Below are positions 46,313-55,106 of a stretch of DNA of 64,000 bases, in pieces. Made by a program: the position numbers and the translations under genes. Origin of the DNA: Bin80 sp965208025 (lineage in GTDB: Bacteria; Bacteroidota; Rhodothermia; Rhodothermales; Bin80); contig OZ242302.1 of the NCBI GenBank assembly GCA_965208025.1, positions 558,001 to 622,000 on the forward strand. Direction: 5' to 3'. Within the stretch, counting starts at the first letter, position 1; each line of letters opens with the position of its first letter. The notes under the pieces were generated by a model. That model did no database searches, had not been told where the DNA came from, and saw only the letters and a list, made by a program, of their open reading frames with translations.

Positions 46313-46600
46313 CTACCCAATTACTTTGGGTACTCGAAAATATTCGCCATCCGTGTCAGGTGCGTTCCCGAGAGCATCTTCATGACTCACTCGCTCTTTC
46401 ACAGAGTCAGGACGTAGGGTTTGCGTAAGATCATGCACACGGGTAAGAGGCGTAATGCCCGAAGTATCAATCTCATTTAGGGTATCAATAGAATTCAGGA
46501 TTTTGCTCAATTCCTGAGCAATGACTTTCTCCTCGGCATCAGTGAATTGCAACTTCGCTAGCTTTGCAATGTGACGGACTTCATCTATGGAAATTGACAT
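46313..46600 (-). CDS. gatC: Asp/Glu-tRNA amidotransferase subunit C
   Basis: GatC is the small subunit that stabilises the GatA-GatB complex, which amidates misacylated Glu-tRNA(Gln) or Asp-tRNA(Asn). The 95-residue length and sequence are typical: EVRHIAKLAKLQFTDAEE, ELSKILNSIDTLNEIDTSGI and the C-terminal YFRVPKVIG. gatA and gatB are not in the window. It is the first gene of the run leading into yfhO and the polysaccharide genes. Confidence 0.95.
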   Translation of the reverse strand: MSISIDEVRHIAKLAKLQFTDAEEKVIAQELSKILNSIDTLNEIDTSGITPLTRVHDLTQTLRPDSVKERVSHEDALGNAPDTDGEYFRVPKVIG

Positions 46601-47411
46601 GAAGAATATAGAATTTGGGACTCACAGCACTCGGTATACGCTGTTCCATAATACCGGGTACAGGATAATTCAGGAGTAACTCGCCTTCTGAGCGAGAATG
46701 ATTTGAAATGATTGCGATTTGATTGGAGATATAATGACCGTTCAGGGAATTTGATATATGTGATTGTGAAATTGGCCAAATTTTAAGAAATTGAATTCCT
46801 ACTGGGACACATCGGCTAATCTACAAAAGAAATGATTCATATTATTAAACGATAGTAGAGATGATTCCCCGTCAATGATTGCTGCGCATCTGGACAATTA
46901 TTCATCATCTGAAATCTATATTTGTTGATTTTCGCAATGCTATGGAAGAGTCATACAACCAGCCAATCCAATCACAGTGGGTATCAAATTAAGAGTGATA
47001 CGAACCGTTTGTGATAGCAGCTTAGTGTCTGGTTAACCTACTGTGGTATGTTACATGAATTGGTTGGAGAGGTTCAGTGTAACCAATCGAATCGGTGGCA
47101 CCATCGTATCTGTGGAACTGCTTATCTTCAAGTGGGAGTACCAGGGGGCAAAAATAAGTAGGTCTTGAAATACTGTCTGAATTCCAGACCTTCGATCAAC
47201 AAAGAATTCAATGATGTCCAGAGGTATACCCGATTCATCTTCTGGTTCGCTGATTGATGATTTGGGTCACATTTGAAGGTTGCCATACCAATGGGTTTGA
47301 ATAAACGTCTAACCTATCCAATTCATGTTGCGCATTGGCATAAAGATCATTGGAATGAGGCACGAAACGCCAAATAGCCTGGATACTCATCATTCATAGG
47401 CAATGATCACC
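46601..47411. other. 0.8-kb gap without recognised gene
   Basis: All frames are interrupted, and I recognise no gene, RNA or IS end. It separates gatC from the 3' end of the next glycosyltransferase gene on the same strand. Confidence 0.4.
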
Positions 47412-48548
47412 CTATAAGATCGATTCAATTGCATCAATAAATCTTTCCCATCCTAAGGATTCTTTCTGACGTTTTACCCCGATCAGGAGTTTTTCTCGCA
47501 TGTCTTCATTAAAGTACCTAATGACTGCATCTGCAAGAGCTACATGATCATTGGACGGGACTATGAGTCCTGCCTCTTCATTGGGTACCGCCTCAGAAAG
47601 CCCTCCTACATCTGTGGTGATGATGGGAACTTCAAACTGATATGCAACCTGCGCTACACCACTCTGAGTTGCCGACAGGTACGGTTGAACGACTGCGTCA
47701 GCAGCGGCAAAGTAAACCGCCACTTCATTTTTAGGAAGATATTGATTGACCAACCTTACTTGTTCCTCAATCCCAAGTGTTTTAATTTGCTCCCGATACA
47801 GCGCTTCATCTTCATAAAACTCTCCTGCCACTAACAAACAAATATTTGGGAGAGCATCCCTTATTTTTTGTAAGCTGTTTAGAAGCACATGCAAACCTTT
47901 GTAACGTCGAACAAATCCAAAAAATAGAATGATTGGGGCATCAACATCCAGATTTAATCTCTTGCGTGCTTGAATTCGGTCTACGGGTTCACCGAACGAA
48001 TCATATACAGGATGAGGTGCGAAAGTTCGCGGACAGCTCACGTTCAACCGATCTAGATCTTGATCTACAGCATGGGACATCACGACACATCCACTCATTG
48101 CCTTAAAAAAGTAACGTCCGAGCAGAATATCTCCCAATCGGTGCTCATGAGGTATCGCATTATCAACAATTGCAACAGATTTTATTCCACGTCGGGAAAG
48201 CCTACGAGCTATTGAGCCGAATGCAGGGGCGAAAAATGGCATCCAGTATCGGAAAACTACAATCTCTATCCCCAACTTTTGGATAAACCGAACGGTATCC
48301 CGCCATGAAAATGGATTGATGGAATCTACCAGCCGCTCTGCTACAATAGTTTGATCCGAAATTAATTCATTTTCGTATTGAGTTTTTCCAGGAAAGAGAA
48401 ACTCTGGATATTGACGTTTGAAAGTGATTGCATATACCTGATGCCCTCTGGAAATCAACTTAGTCGCCATGGTTTCGGACAGATGGGCAATGCCTCCTCG
48501 GTATGGATACATCGGGCCAAGGAGTGCAATCCGGCGATGCTCACTCAT
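47412..48548 (-). CDS. glycosyltransferase family 4
   Basis: The 378-residue GT-B protein begins ALLGPMYPYRGGIAHLSETMA, a glycine-rich loop of GT4 enzymes. The donor domain includes PIILFFGFVRRYKGLHVLL, LLVAGEFYED and an acidic-rich region ATQSGVAQVAYQFEVPIITTDVGGL. It most likely builds surface glycans with the nearby transferases. It is isolated by gaps of 0.8 kb downstream and 0.45 kb upstream. Confidence 0.88.
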   Translation of the reverse strand: MSEHRRIALLGPMYPYRGGIAHLSETMATKLISRGHQVYAITFKRQYPEFLFPGKTQYENELISDQTIVAERLVDSINPFSWRDTVRFIQKLGIEIVVFRYWMPFFAPAFGSIARRLSRRGIKSVAIVDNAIPHEHRLGDILLGRYFFKAMSGCVVMSHAVDQDLDRLNVSCPRTFAPHPVYDSFGEPVDRIQARKRLNLDVDAPIILFFGFVRRYKGLHVLLNSLQKIRDALPNICLLVAGEFYEDEALYREQIKTLGIEEQVRLVNQYLPKNEVAVYFAAADAVVQPYLSATQSGVAQVAYQFEVPIITTDVGGLSEAVPNEEAGLIVPSNDHVALADAVIRYFNEDMREKLLIGVKRQKESLGWERFIDAIESIL

Positions 48549-48993
48549 TGCAGAGATAATTTCGCGAAAAAACCATAAATCTGTTTTTCATCCATATAAT
48601 GAAATAATTCAGTTTTTCAATTTATACTTGTGCGAGGTATCTGATTTGACACATGTGGCATACGAGGTCAACCATTCAAAGGATTGCATACCTAAGGGAA
48701 GGGGTGATAAAAAAGATCCACAAGTCATACTTGGAATTGTGCAATTCGCGATGAGAGAGGGAAGGAGGTTTTCAAGGTACCAATATGATATCTACACTGG
48801 TATGAAGGGGCTTTTGATAAATGATTCAACGTTAAGCAGAATGGATTCACACTAAAATTCATCAACTCAACAGCGTACATTTATCTGGTGGTTTGAAAAT
48901 TGGAATGCACTATTCTTACATCTGCAGATTTTTGATAATTTCCCACAACTTTCACAATAGAAACTAACTCGCTGATAATATTAGGAGGTAATA
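48549..48993. other. gap without recognised gene
   Basis: A plus-strand frame crosses here but overlaps the glycosyltransferase gene in antisense and has no family. I see only a probable promoter region for the glycosyltransferase. Confidence 0.35.
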
Positions 48994-50976
48994 CTACGAA
49001 ACCCCCAATTTATCAAAGAAAATATGATTCCTGATCCGTGCATCGTTGAAAATTTTATCCCAACTTAGGAACTCAACGTAAAGATTTGATCCACTCTCCC
49101 ACTTAAACCAACCCTGCCCATCAGGCATAGGAGTATAGCTCTTTTTCTGACCAAGCCATTCTCGAATTTTTTCCGACAAATCGCACACAATATATCCATA
49201 CGATGGAGTGTTGTCAGAGATACGGATAGGTCTGCCGTTGGGAGTTTTAAATTTTCCATTTCTGAGATCAACCACATAATCAATGATCTGCTCAATCGGA
49301 TCATGAGTAGAACTTCGATGCGTAAAATCATCCCGATTTGGTCGCTTGAACTCAAAGATCGTAATCGGATTTGATTCTTCGTTATCTCCTCTAAATAACA
49401 CACGTTTATCATAAATTAATAAATCAGGTCGACCGAGACTACCGTTACCAATAGATTTATCTGAGGAAATAAAAGTGGTGAAATTGAGTCGCTCGTCAAT
49501 GAGCCACAAGTTGTGTTGATCAAAAGGCGTTGACTCAGAATCTCCACCTCGAGGAAATATTATGTCATGGACTACGCCTTCTGTATGATACTTTCCCTGA
49601 CTATCCTTCTCCAAACTCTTTTGAAACAACTCAAGAATTAGCTTCCGAAATGCAATGTAGCGTATCAGATCGTCTTTGCTACTTGCAGTTACCCTGTCAG
49701 CGATTTCAGAAATATTCGACTCAGACACATCAAGACTACCTGCTGAGATAATCTTGTTAACTTCTTTACGAATATCCCCATGATGTGAAAGTTGTTTAGC
49801 TTCCAAGTATTCATGCATCCTTTCTGGTGTTGCATTCCAAGGAAGGTCAGCCAAGTCGCTTTGAGCCAAAACATTTTTCAACCAAGGTGCATTCTGATCA
49901 ACATACTCCTGAACATGCTCTCGTTTCCTTTCGGTTCGGTCAGAATAATCGGTTCCGATTGCATCCCTTGCGATGATCGCAGCACTTGTTTCAATATCAG
50001 TTTTGCCGATCGGAGTATAAAGCTCCGGATCACTCCCGAAGGTGAATCCACCTCTTTCAACAGTCACATGTTGATCAAGGTAATCGCCGAATACATAGGC
50101 CTTGACGATATATTTTTTCTCAGTGTCATGATTCTCGTAAAACTCTTCCTCAAATTCAGGAATATATTTTTTGAGTGGAGTTCCAGATACTTCTCTCCTG
50201 TGAGCAACCAAACTGATTTGATTCTTAAGATTTCTTGGTTCAAAAATTTTGAACGTACGGACTCTGAATTCTTCACTAGATGGCTCAGAAAGTAACGAGA
50301 AGCGCTGCGAACCTTGATCTATCTCACTGATGAATCTGAGATATTGATTTAGAATGATGGTTTCGCTTCCGTCTTTCTCGGATAGAGTGATCTGAGGGCA
50401 TTCATAATCCTGATCCACAAAAAATGGAAGGAGGCGCTGAACAAGGACTTTTGCAATCGTATCCAATCTCAGATCAAATGAGGTTCCCTGTCTCGGTCCA
50501 GTAAGGCGAAGGGTAGTCCCTCGCTCCCCATCGTTAATTTTTCTTATTTCTTCATTCTCAATGATTTCATCCCGCTGTCCAAGGGTAAAATTTCTGGACA
50601 TCAGTTCTTCACTATCTGTATGGAAAACGCTCTCAATCTGAACATGATTAAAGTGTTTGAGGCATACAAATCTGCCAAAGCCTCTACCACCCTTCTCAAT
50701 CTTCTGATCCGTATATAATGTATCAAATGCCTCACGGTGAACATCAGTAAATCCGATTCCATTATCTACGATCTCAAATCCCTCTACTGTCCGATCTCGT
50801 CTCTGAATCTCATTCTGATGACTTCTCAGCACACGGATCGTGACACTACCCTCAACTGTATTATCACGCTCCTCAATAGATTCAATCGCGTTCACAATGA
50901 CCTCAACAAGAGGCGTATAGGAATTTGTTTGAGGCAGTATATTCTGAACTGCTCGCAGAAGATTGATTTTACTCAT
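48994..50976 (-). CDS. GHKL ATPase fused to PD-(D/E)XK-like nuclease domain
   Basis: The 660-residue protein has an N-terminal Bergerat-fold ATPase: EVIVNAIESI with Glu25 and Asn29, VDNGIGF with Asp71, and KGGRGFGR near 95-102, as in Hsp90, MutL and MORC ATPases. The middle is a transducer-like and helical region. The C-terminus has HNLWLIDERLNFTTF near 488-502, then GRPDLLIYDK (Asp518), ITIFEFKRP (Glu542, Lys544) and DPIEQIIDYV with Gln563, the spacing expected of PD-(D/E)XK nucleases. Thus ATP-dependent DNA clamping linked to cutting is likely. Relatives are known as uncharacterised ATP-binding proteins; MutL/MORC-type ATPases do occur in restriction and defence settings. No partner gene is adjacent. 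A role in phage defence or DNA repair is inference. Confidence 0.8.
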   Translation of the reverse strand: MSKINLLRAVQNILPQTNSYTPLVEVIVNAIESIEERDNTVEGSVTIRVLRSHQNEIQRRDRTVEGFEIVDNGIGFTDVHREAFDTLYTDQKIEKGGRGFGRFVCLKHFNHVQIESVFHTDSEELMSRNFTLGQRDEIIENEEIRKINDGERGTTLRLTGPRQGTSFDLRLDTIAKVLVQRLLPFFVDQDYECPQITLSEKDGSETIILNQYLRFISEIDQGSQRFSLLSEPSSEEFRVRTFKIFEPRNLKNQISLVAHRREVSGTPLKKYIPEFEEEFYENHDTEKKYIVKAYVFGDYLDQHVTVERGGFTFGSDPELYTPIGKTDIETSAAIIARDAIGTDYSDRTERKREHVQEYVDQNAPWLKNVLAQSDLADLPWNATPERMHEYLEAKQLSHHGDIRKEVNKIISAGSLDVSESNISEIADRVTASSKDDLIRYIAFRKLILELFQKSLEKDSQGKYHTEGVVHDIIFPRGGDSESTPFDQHNLWLIDERLNFTTFISSDKSIGNGSLGRPDLLIYDKRVLFRGDNEESNPITIFEFKRPNRDDFTHRSSTHDPIEQIIDYVVDLRNGKFKTPNGRPIRISDNTPSYGYIVCDLSEKIREWLGQKKSYTPMPDGQGWFKWESGSNLYVEFLSWDKIFNDARIRNHIFFDKLGVS

Positions 50977-51574
50977 GTCATAACGGATACCTTCGCAGGT
51001 AAACGAAACGTGATTCTATATGTGCCTATGGTAGGGATTGTCATATTGGCAGAGAATTATCATGGCGTTTTCTATGATTGAGACTGATAATACCTTGGAA
51101 GATTACGATTACGAATTGAGTATTCTGAATGAAGTGCTTCACTTATAACATAGGAAAGAGGTTGATTGTGTCCTTTACCAGCGGAATAGTGCTCGGAAAG
51201 GCAACTCTTTCAAGAAAAAGACAGACGAACCAATATATGCACGCCTCATTGGATGACTCAGGCGTAGTGATCTTGTTTTCAATACTTATGGTGCGGAGGT
51301 ATATGAATGGCCGTAATATATTGATAAGGGCTTTCTGGATATGAACCAAATCACTTATGAAATTATTCAGAATTATACTAAGGAGACTAACTTAGTGAAT
51401 TACTCTGCGAAACGAGGCATATTGATTGAGAAAGGACGCATAATACCAAAAGATTAAATGCGTGATCAATTAGATAGGGGGTATTTTCAACATGAACAGT
51501 TTCGGATTATTGATACTACAATGCAACACAATTCAGCGGACTGCGTACTAAGTTGTAATTTTATTTTATTCACC
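50977..51574. other. gap upstream of the GHKL-nuclease gene
   Basis: Nearly 600 bp between divergent genes. It should hold the promoters of the ATPase-nuclease and DUF4342-like genes. No convincing boxes or remnants are recognised. Confidence 0.35.
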
Positions 51575-51907
51575 ATGTCCTCACGTAATAGCAATTTAGG
51601 AGAGCGGCTCGGAGAGCGTTTTGAAGAAATCAAGGTAGAAGGATCCCAGCTTGTTGACAAGGTCAAGGAACTTGCTCGGGAAGGGAAAGTCCGCAAAATT
51701 TCACTGATCAAGGATGGTCAAGTAATTGCGGAGTTTCCTCTCTATCTGGGACTGGGAGGTTCGGTGGCTGCGGTTGTACTCATCCCCACTATCGCCGCAG
51801 TTGGCGCAATTGCAGCCCTTGTAACCGATATTACCGTACGTATTGAACGTGAAGCCTCCGAGGAAATCAAACGAAGTTCTTCGGGGGATGCAGATGATCT
51901 TCCCTGA
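51575..51907 (+). CDS. DUF4342-like small membrane protein
   Basis: From the ATG at 51575 it has 110 residues. The first 60 form a charged, helical part (VEGSQLVDKVKELAREGKVRKISLIKDGQVIAEFP), followed by a glycine/alanine-rich hydrophobic segment of about 35 residues and a charged tail. This matches DUF4342, often found in small membrane-associated proteins of unknown role. The frame opens 39 codons further upstream, but that extension lacks similarity. It is convergent with surE. Confidence 0.75.
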   Translation: MSSRNSNLGERLGERFEEIKVEGSQLVDKVKELAREGKVRKISLIKDGQVIAEFPLYLGLGGSVAAVVLIPTIAAVGAIAALVTDITVRIEREASEEIKRSSSGDADDLP

Positions 51908-52243
51908 TCACCTCTTCAATTGATGGAGTACATCATTTGGTCGGCGCAGTCCTCAAAAGACTCTCTTCATATTTGAATCGCGTTGCTCTCCTCACGTTGA
52001 ATTTGTTGGTTCGTAAGTGAATGCTCAACATTCACACGTTTTACTTTGCGAGCACTCAACCAACTATAATCATCCAGCTCGCTGACTTTGGAGTGTAGTT
52101 CTTGCAACCCTTTCAAGAAGATGAATCCGCATATGGTAGGGCCGAAAAAATAGCTGTGTCAAAAACTGGATTTCATCCATCGCTGGTTGCGGTTGTTAAG
52201 TCAAAACATATAGGCCTGCACCAACAGCACCAACTTTTCTTTG
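51908..52243. other. gap between convergent genes
   Basis: About 335 bp downstream of both the DUF4342-like gene and surE. No gene or clear bidirectional terminator is seen. Confidence 0.35.
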
Positions 52244-53080
52244 CTATAATATCTGATCCGCAGAATCTGGCCAACGCCATGTCTTGAAGACATCAATGCA
52301 GCCATGTGCAGTACGGTCACACTGTAGCGGTGTAATAGAAACGTATCCCTCCTCCATAACCTTGGCATCCGTGTCAGTTGCCTCATCCGAAACCTGAAGC
52401 ATCCCGCGATACCAGTAATAAGGTTTGTTCGATGGATCAGTTCGAGCAATGAAATCCTCCTCCCACCGAGAGATGGCCTGACGAGTGACGCGAATCCCTT
52501 TGATTTTATCCTCGGGAAGGTCGGGAATGTTTGCACTCAAGACAATTCCCCGAGGCAAGCGACTTCGAAGCACTTTTCCCGCAATGATCTTCGCATACGT
52601 ACTCGCAGCAGAATAATCAGCATTAATATCTTTGGAGTCCAGACTAAATGCAATAGAATCAATCCCGTTGACGGATGATTCGGTTGCCGCACTGATGGTT
52701 CCTGAATAAATTACATTGATGGCAACATTAGATCCTCGGTTAATCCCACTGACCGTTAAATCTGGTTTGCGATGAGATAACTCATGCAAGGCCAATTTCA
52801 TGCAATCACTTGGTGTACCAGAAATTCCCAAAGCCCGAATATGACTTAGTTCGCTACCCAAAGAATAGTCATTCACTCGAATGGGGTTTGTCAATGTAAT
52901 TGAGTGTCCAACAGCACTCTGTTCACTGATCGGAGCAATTACAACCACATCGCCTAACTCGTCCATCGCCTGGGCCAAAGCACGAATACCTGGAGAATAG
53001 ATTCCATCATCATTGGTGACCAAGATCATTGGCCTCCGACGTGACTGGACAACATTTTCGTTTGTGTTGAGGGATGCCAT
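52244..53080 (-). CDS. surE: 5'/3'-nucleotidase SurE
   Basis: SurE is a metal-dependent nucleoside monophosphatase involved in stationary-phase survival. The signature VTNDDGIYSPGI (metal-binding Asp pair) lies near residue 20, with SEQSAVGHSITL, GTPSDCMKLAL and VSGINRGSNVAINVIYSGTISAA. At 278 residues it is slightly longer than the E. coli protein (253). The start follows the panB stop by 2 bp, so the two are co-transcribed. Confidence 0.95.
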   Translation of the reverse strand: MASLNTNENVVQSRRRPMILVTNDDGIYSPGIRALAQAMDELGDVVVIAPISEQSAVGHSITLTNPIRVNDYSLGSELSHIRALGISGTPSDCMKLALHELSHRKPDLTVSGINRGSNVAINVIYSGTISAATESSVNGIDSIAFSLDSKDINADYSAASTYAKIIAGKVLRSRLPRGIVLSANIPDLPEDKIKGIRVTRQAISRWEEDFIARTDPSNKPYYWYRGMLQVSDEATDTDAKVMEEGYVSITPLQCDRTAHGCIDVFKTWRWPDSADQIL

Positions 53081-53082
53081 GC

Positions 53083-53889
53083 TTAGTAGCTCTCTTCTGA
53101 TGACGGGAAAGATCGGTTCCGAACATCATCCACATAGTTCTTGACCGCTTCCGTCGCTGAATCCGCCAAGTTCGCGTAATGTCGAACAAAACGAGGATTA
53201 AAATCGGTGTTCAAGCCCAATGCATCATGCGCCACGAGAACTTGACCATCGCACGCATTTCCTGCTCCGATACCGATCGTTGGAATACTTAATGAAACTG
53301 AAATCTCTCCAGCCAATTTTGCAGGAATTTTCTCTAAAACAACTGCAAAACATCCAGCTCGTTCAAGCGCAAGTGCATCCTGCAAAAGCTTATTTGCTTC
53401 CTCTGGTTCATTTGCACGGACTTTATAGGTTCCAAATCTATAGATGCTCTGTGGGGTAAGCCCTAAATGGCCAATCACTGGGATTCCCGCTTTAACCATT
53501 TGATCAATGGCAGTAACAACTGTACTTCCTCCCTCAATCTTCACGGCATGAGCGCCTGCTTCCTTCATTACACGAATTGAAGACGAAAGCGCCTCTCTGC
53601 TGTTTCCTTGATAGGATCCAAAAGGCAAGTCTACAACAACAAGAGCTCGCTTTACAGCTCGAACCACACACTGAGCATGATAAATCATATGTTCAAGCGT
53701 GATCGGGAGAGTAGTTTCGTGGCCAGCCATCACATTGGATGCTGAATCCCCGACCAAAAGTGCATCAACACCTGCGCGATCAAGGATGCGCGCCATTGTA
53801 TAATCATACGCCGTCAACATTGCAATTGGCGTACCTCCCACCTTCATCTGACGGAACGTCTGGGTGGTAACCCTCCTAACATCATCCAT
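53083..53889 (-). CDS. panB: 3-methyl-2-oxobutanoate hydroxymethyltransferase PanB
   Basis: PanB makes ketopantoate from 2-ketoisovalerate with methylene-tetrahydrofolate, the first step to pantothenate. It is a TIM barrel with MLTAYDYTMARILDRAGVDALLVGDSA-type N-terminus, GHETTLPITLEHM, VVDLPFGSYQGN, AVKIEGGS (substrate-contacting Lys/Glu region) and TIGIGAGNACDGQVLV. Length of 268 is normal. panC is not nearby. Confidence 0.96.
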   Translation of the reverse strand: MDDVRRVTTQTFRQMKVGGTPIAMLTAYDYTMARILDRAGVDALLVGDSASNVMAGHETTLPITLEHMIYHAQCVVRAVKRALVVVDLPFGSYQGNSREALSSSIRVMKEAGAHAVKIEGGSTVVTAIDQMVKAGIPVIGHLGLTPQSIYRFGTYKVRANEPEEANKLLQDALALERAGCFAVVLEKIPAKLAGEISVSLSIPTIGIGAGNACDGQVLVAHDALGLNTDFNPRFVRHYANLADSATEAVKNYVDDVRNRSFPSSEESY

Positions 53890-53934
53890 GAAGATAGATG
53901 CAGTAAAGTTTAAGGGAGGCTATAGTGTCAGAAC

Positions 53935-54525
53935 CTAATTTTCCCTAGGTTGCATGGCAGCGTCAACATCAATACCTAACTCTCTGGCAACCTCAATCGT
54001 GATATCAGTGATCCGTTCCTCGTTCGCAAAAAGCAAGATAGGTTGAGAAGGTCCGGCTTGAGTTCGAAGTACTAAATCAAGCCCTTTCTCGGAGGCAATC
54101 GTCTGAATAGCTGTATCAACCTGCTGATAGATCGGTCCCATCAAATCAACTTCAAGCTTAACCAGATTCTCCTCGAGTTCCGAGGCTTTGCTTCGGAGTT
54201 CTTCTTCAAGAGATATTAATTCTTGCTGGCGCTCCTGACGGCGCTCCTCCGATAAAAGTGCTTGTTGCTTTTGATAACGATCAACCTTGCCAGCAAGATC
54301 CTCCTGCATACTTTGAAGAATCCTCTGACCACTGTCAAGTTCAGCCTGTAATTCCTCTTGAATTACACGGGTTCTGGGCATATTGGAGATTAATACTTCA
54401 TGATCCGTGTAACCAATCCGAAGAGCAGGAAGCTGCTGTGCCTGCACCTCTGTCCAGAATCCGAAAAATAGTACTGAGGCGAAACAAAAAGTGACGGCTC
54501 TATAGTTGAGCGAATAAAGTCGCAT
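53935..54525 (-). CDS. OmpH/Skp-family periplasmic chaperone (second copy)
   Basis: The 196-residue protein has a signal peptide (FCFASVLFFGFWTEVQAQ) and the OmpH/Skp fold: a short strand (LRIGYTDHEVLISNMP), long coiled-coil arms rich in Glu, Gln and Arg (residues 55-130), and a closing strand (LDLVLRTQ). Such trimeric chaperones carry unfolded outer-membrane proteins to BamA. It lies 25 bp after another OmpH gene and 45 bp before panB. Confidence 0.9.
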   Translation of the reverse strand: MRLYSLNYRAVTFCFASVLFFGFWTEVQAQQLPALRIGYTDHEVLISNMPRTRVIQEELQAELDSGQRILQSMQEDLAGKVDRYQKQQALLSEERRQERQQELISLEEELRSKASELEENLVKLEVDLMGPIYQQVDTAIQTIASEKGLDLVLRTQAGPSQPILLFANEERITDITIEVARELGIDVDAAMQPREN

Positions 54526-54550
54526 TGAATTAATTAGTTAAATGTAAGAC

Positions 54551-55087
54551 TCACTGTCCAGGGTCGCTGACAATGTCAATCCCCAGTTCTATTAGAACGA
54601 AATCCGTAATGTCAAGATTATCATTCGTGTACAAAAATAATAAATCCCCACCCCGATCAAACACATAATCATAGCCTTCCGCTTCCGCAACTTCCTCAAT
54701 TGCAATCAAGACTTTTTCTTGGATTGGTCTTAAGACCTGTTCCTGTTGTTCAAATAATTGCCCCTCGGGACCAAAGTATTGGACACGTAGACGCTCGAGT
54801 TCTTCTTCTGCAGCAATAATTTCGTTCTGCTTTTGTAGACGTGAATCCGCAGTGTACAGAAGTTCTCGGGCTTGATATTCCTGAAACATTTCGTCTAAAG
54901 CGTCCTGACGCTCAGCTAGATCTTCTTCCCATTGCTGAGCAATTCGATCTAAGGACTGCTGTGCAGTTGAGAATTCAGGATAGTTATCATAGATTCGTTC
55001 CGAATCAACATAGGCGATCTTTTGCTGTGCCAGAGCAGGCACGGCAAACCAGATTGTTAAAGCCAAAAAGCTGAAAGGTGTTCTCAT
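54551..55087 (-). CDS. OmpH/Skp-family periplasmic chaperone (first copy)
   Basis: This 178-residue OmpH/Skp protein has a signal peptide (MRTPFSFLALTIWFAVPALAQ), the strand QKIAYVDSERIYDNYPE, a coiled-coil arm (residues 40-120), and AEAEGYDYVFDRGGDLLF at the end, a common match in Bacteroidota OmpH proteins. It begins 19 bp after bamA and is followed by a second OmpH gene, so bamA-ompH-ompH form one unit. The two copies are clearly divergent paralogues. Confidence 0.92.
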   Translation of the reverse strand: MRTPFSFLALTIWFAVPALAQQKIAYVDSERIYDNYPEFSTAQQSLDRIAQQWEEDLAERQDALDEMFQEYQARELLYTADSRLQKQNEIIAAEEELERLRVQYFGPEGQLFEQQEQVLRPIQEKVLIAIEEVAEAEGYDYVFDRGGDLLFLYTNDNLDITDFVLIELGIDIVSDPGQ

Positions 55088-55106
55088 TGAAATGAGTTAA
55101 GAAAAG

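Noticed and set aside
48469..48855. Plus-strand frame of 128 codons upstream of the glycosyltransferase gene
   Set aside because: Its first part is antisense to the glycosyltransferase start and the rest shows no family or signal.
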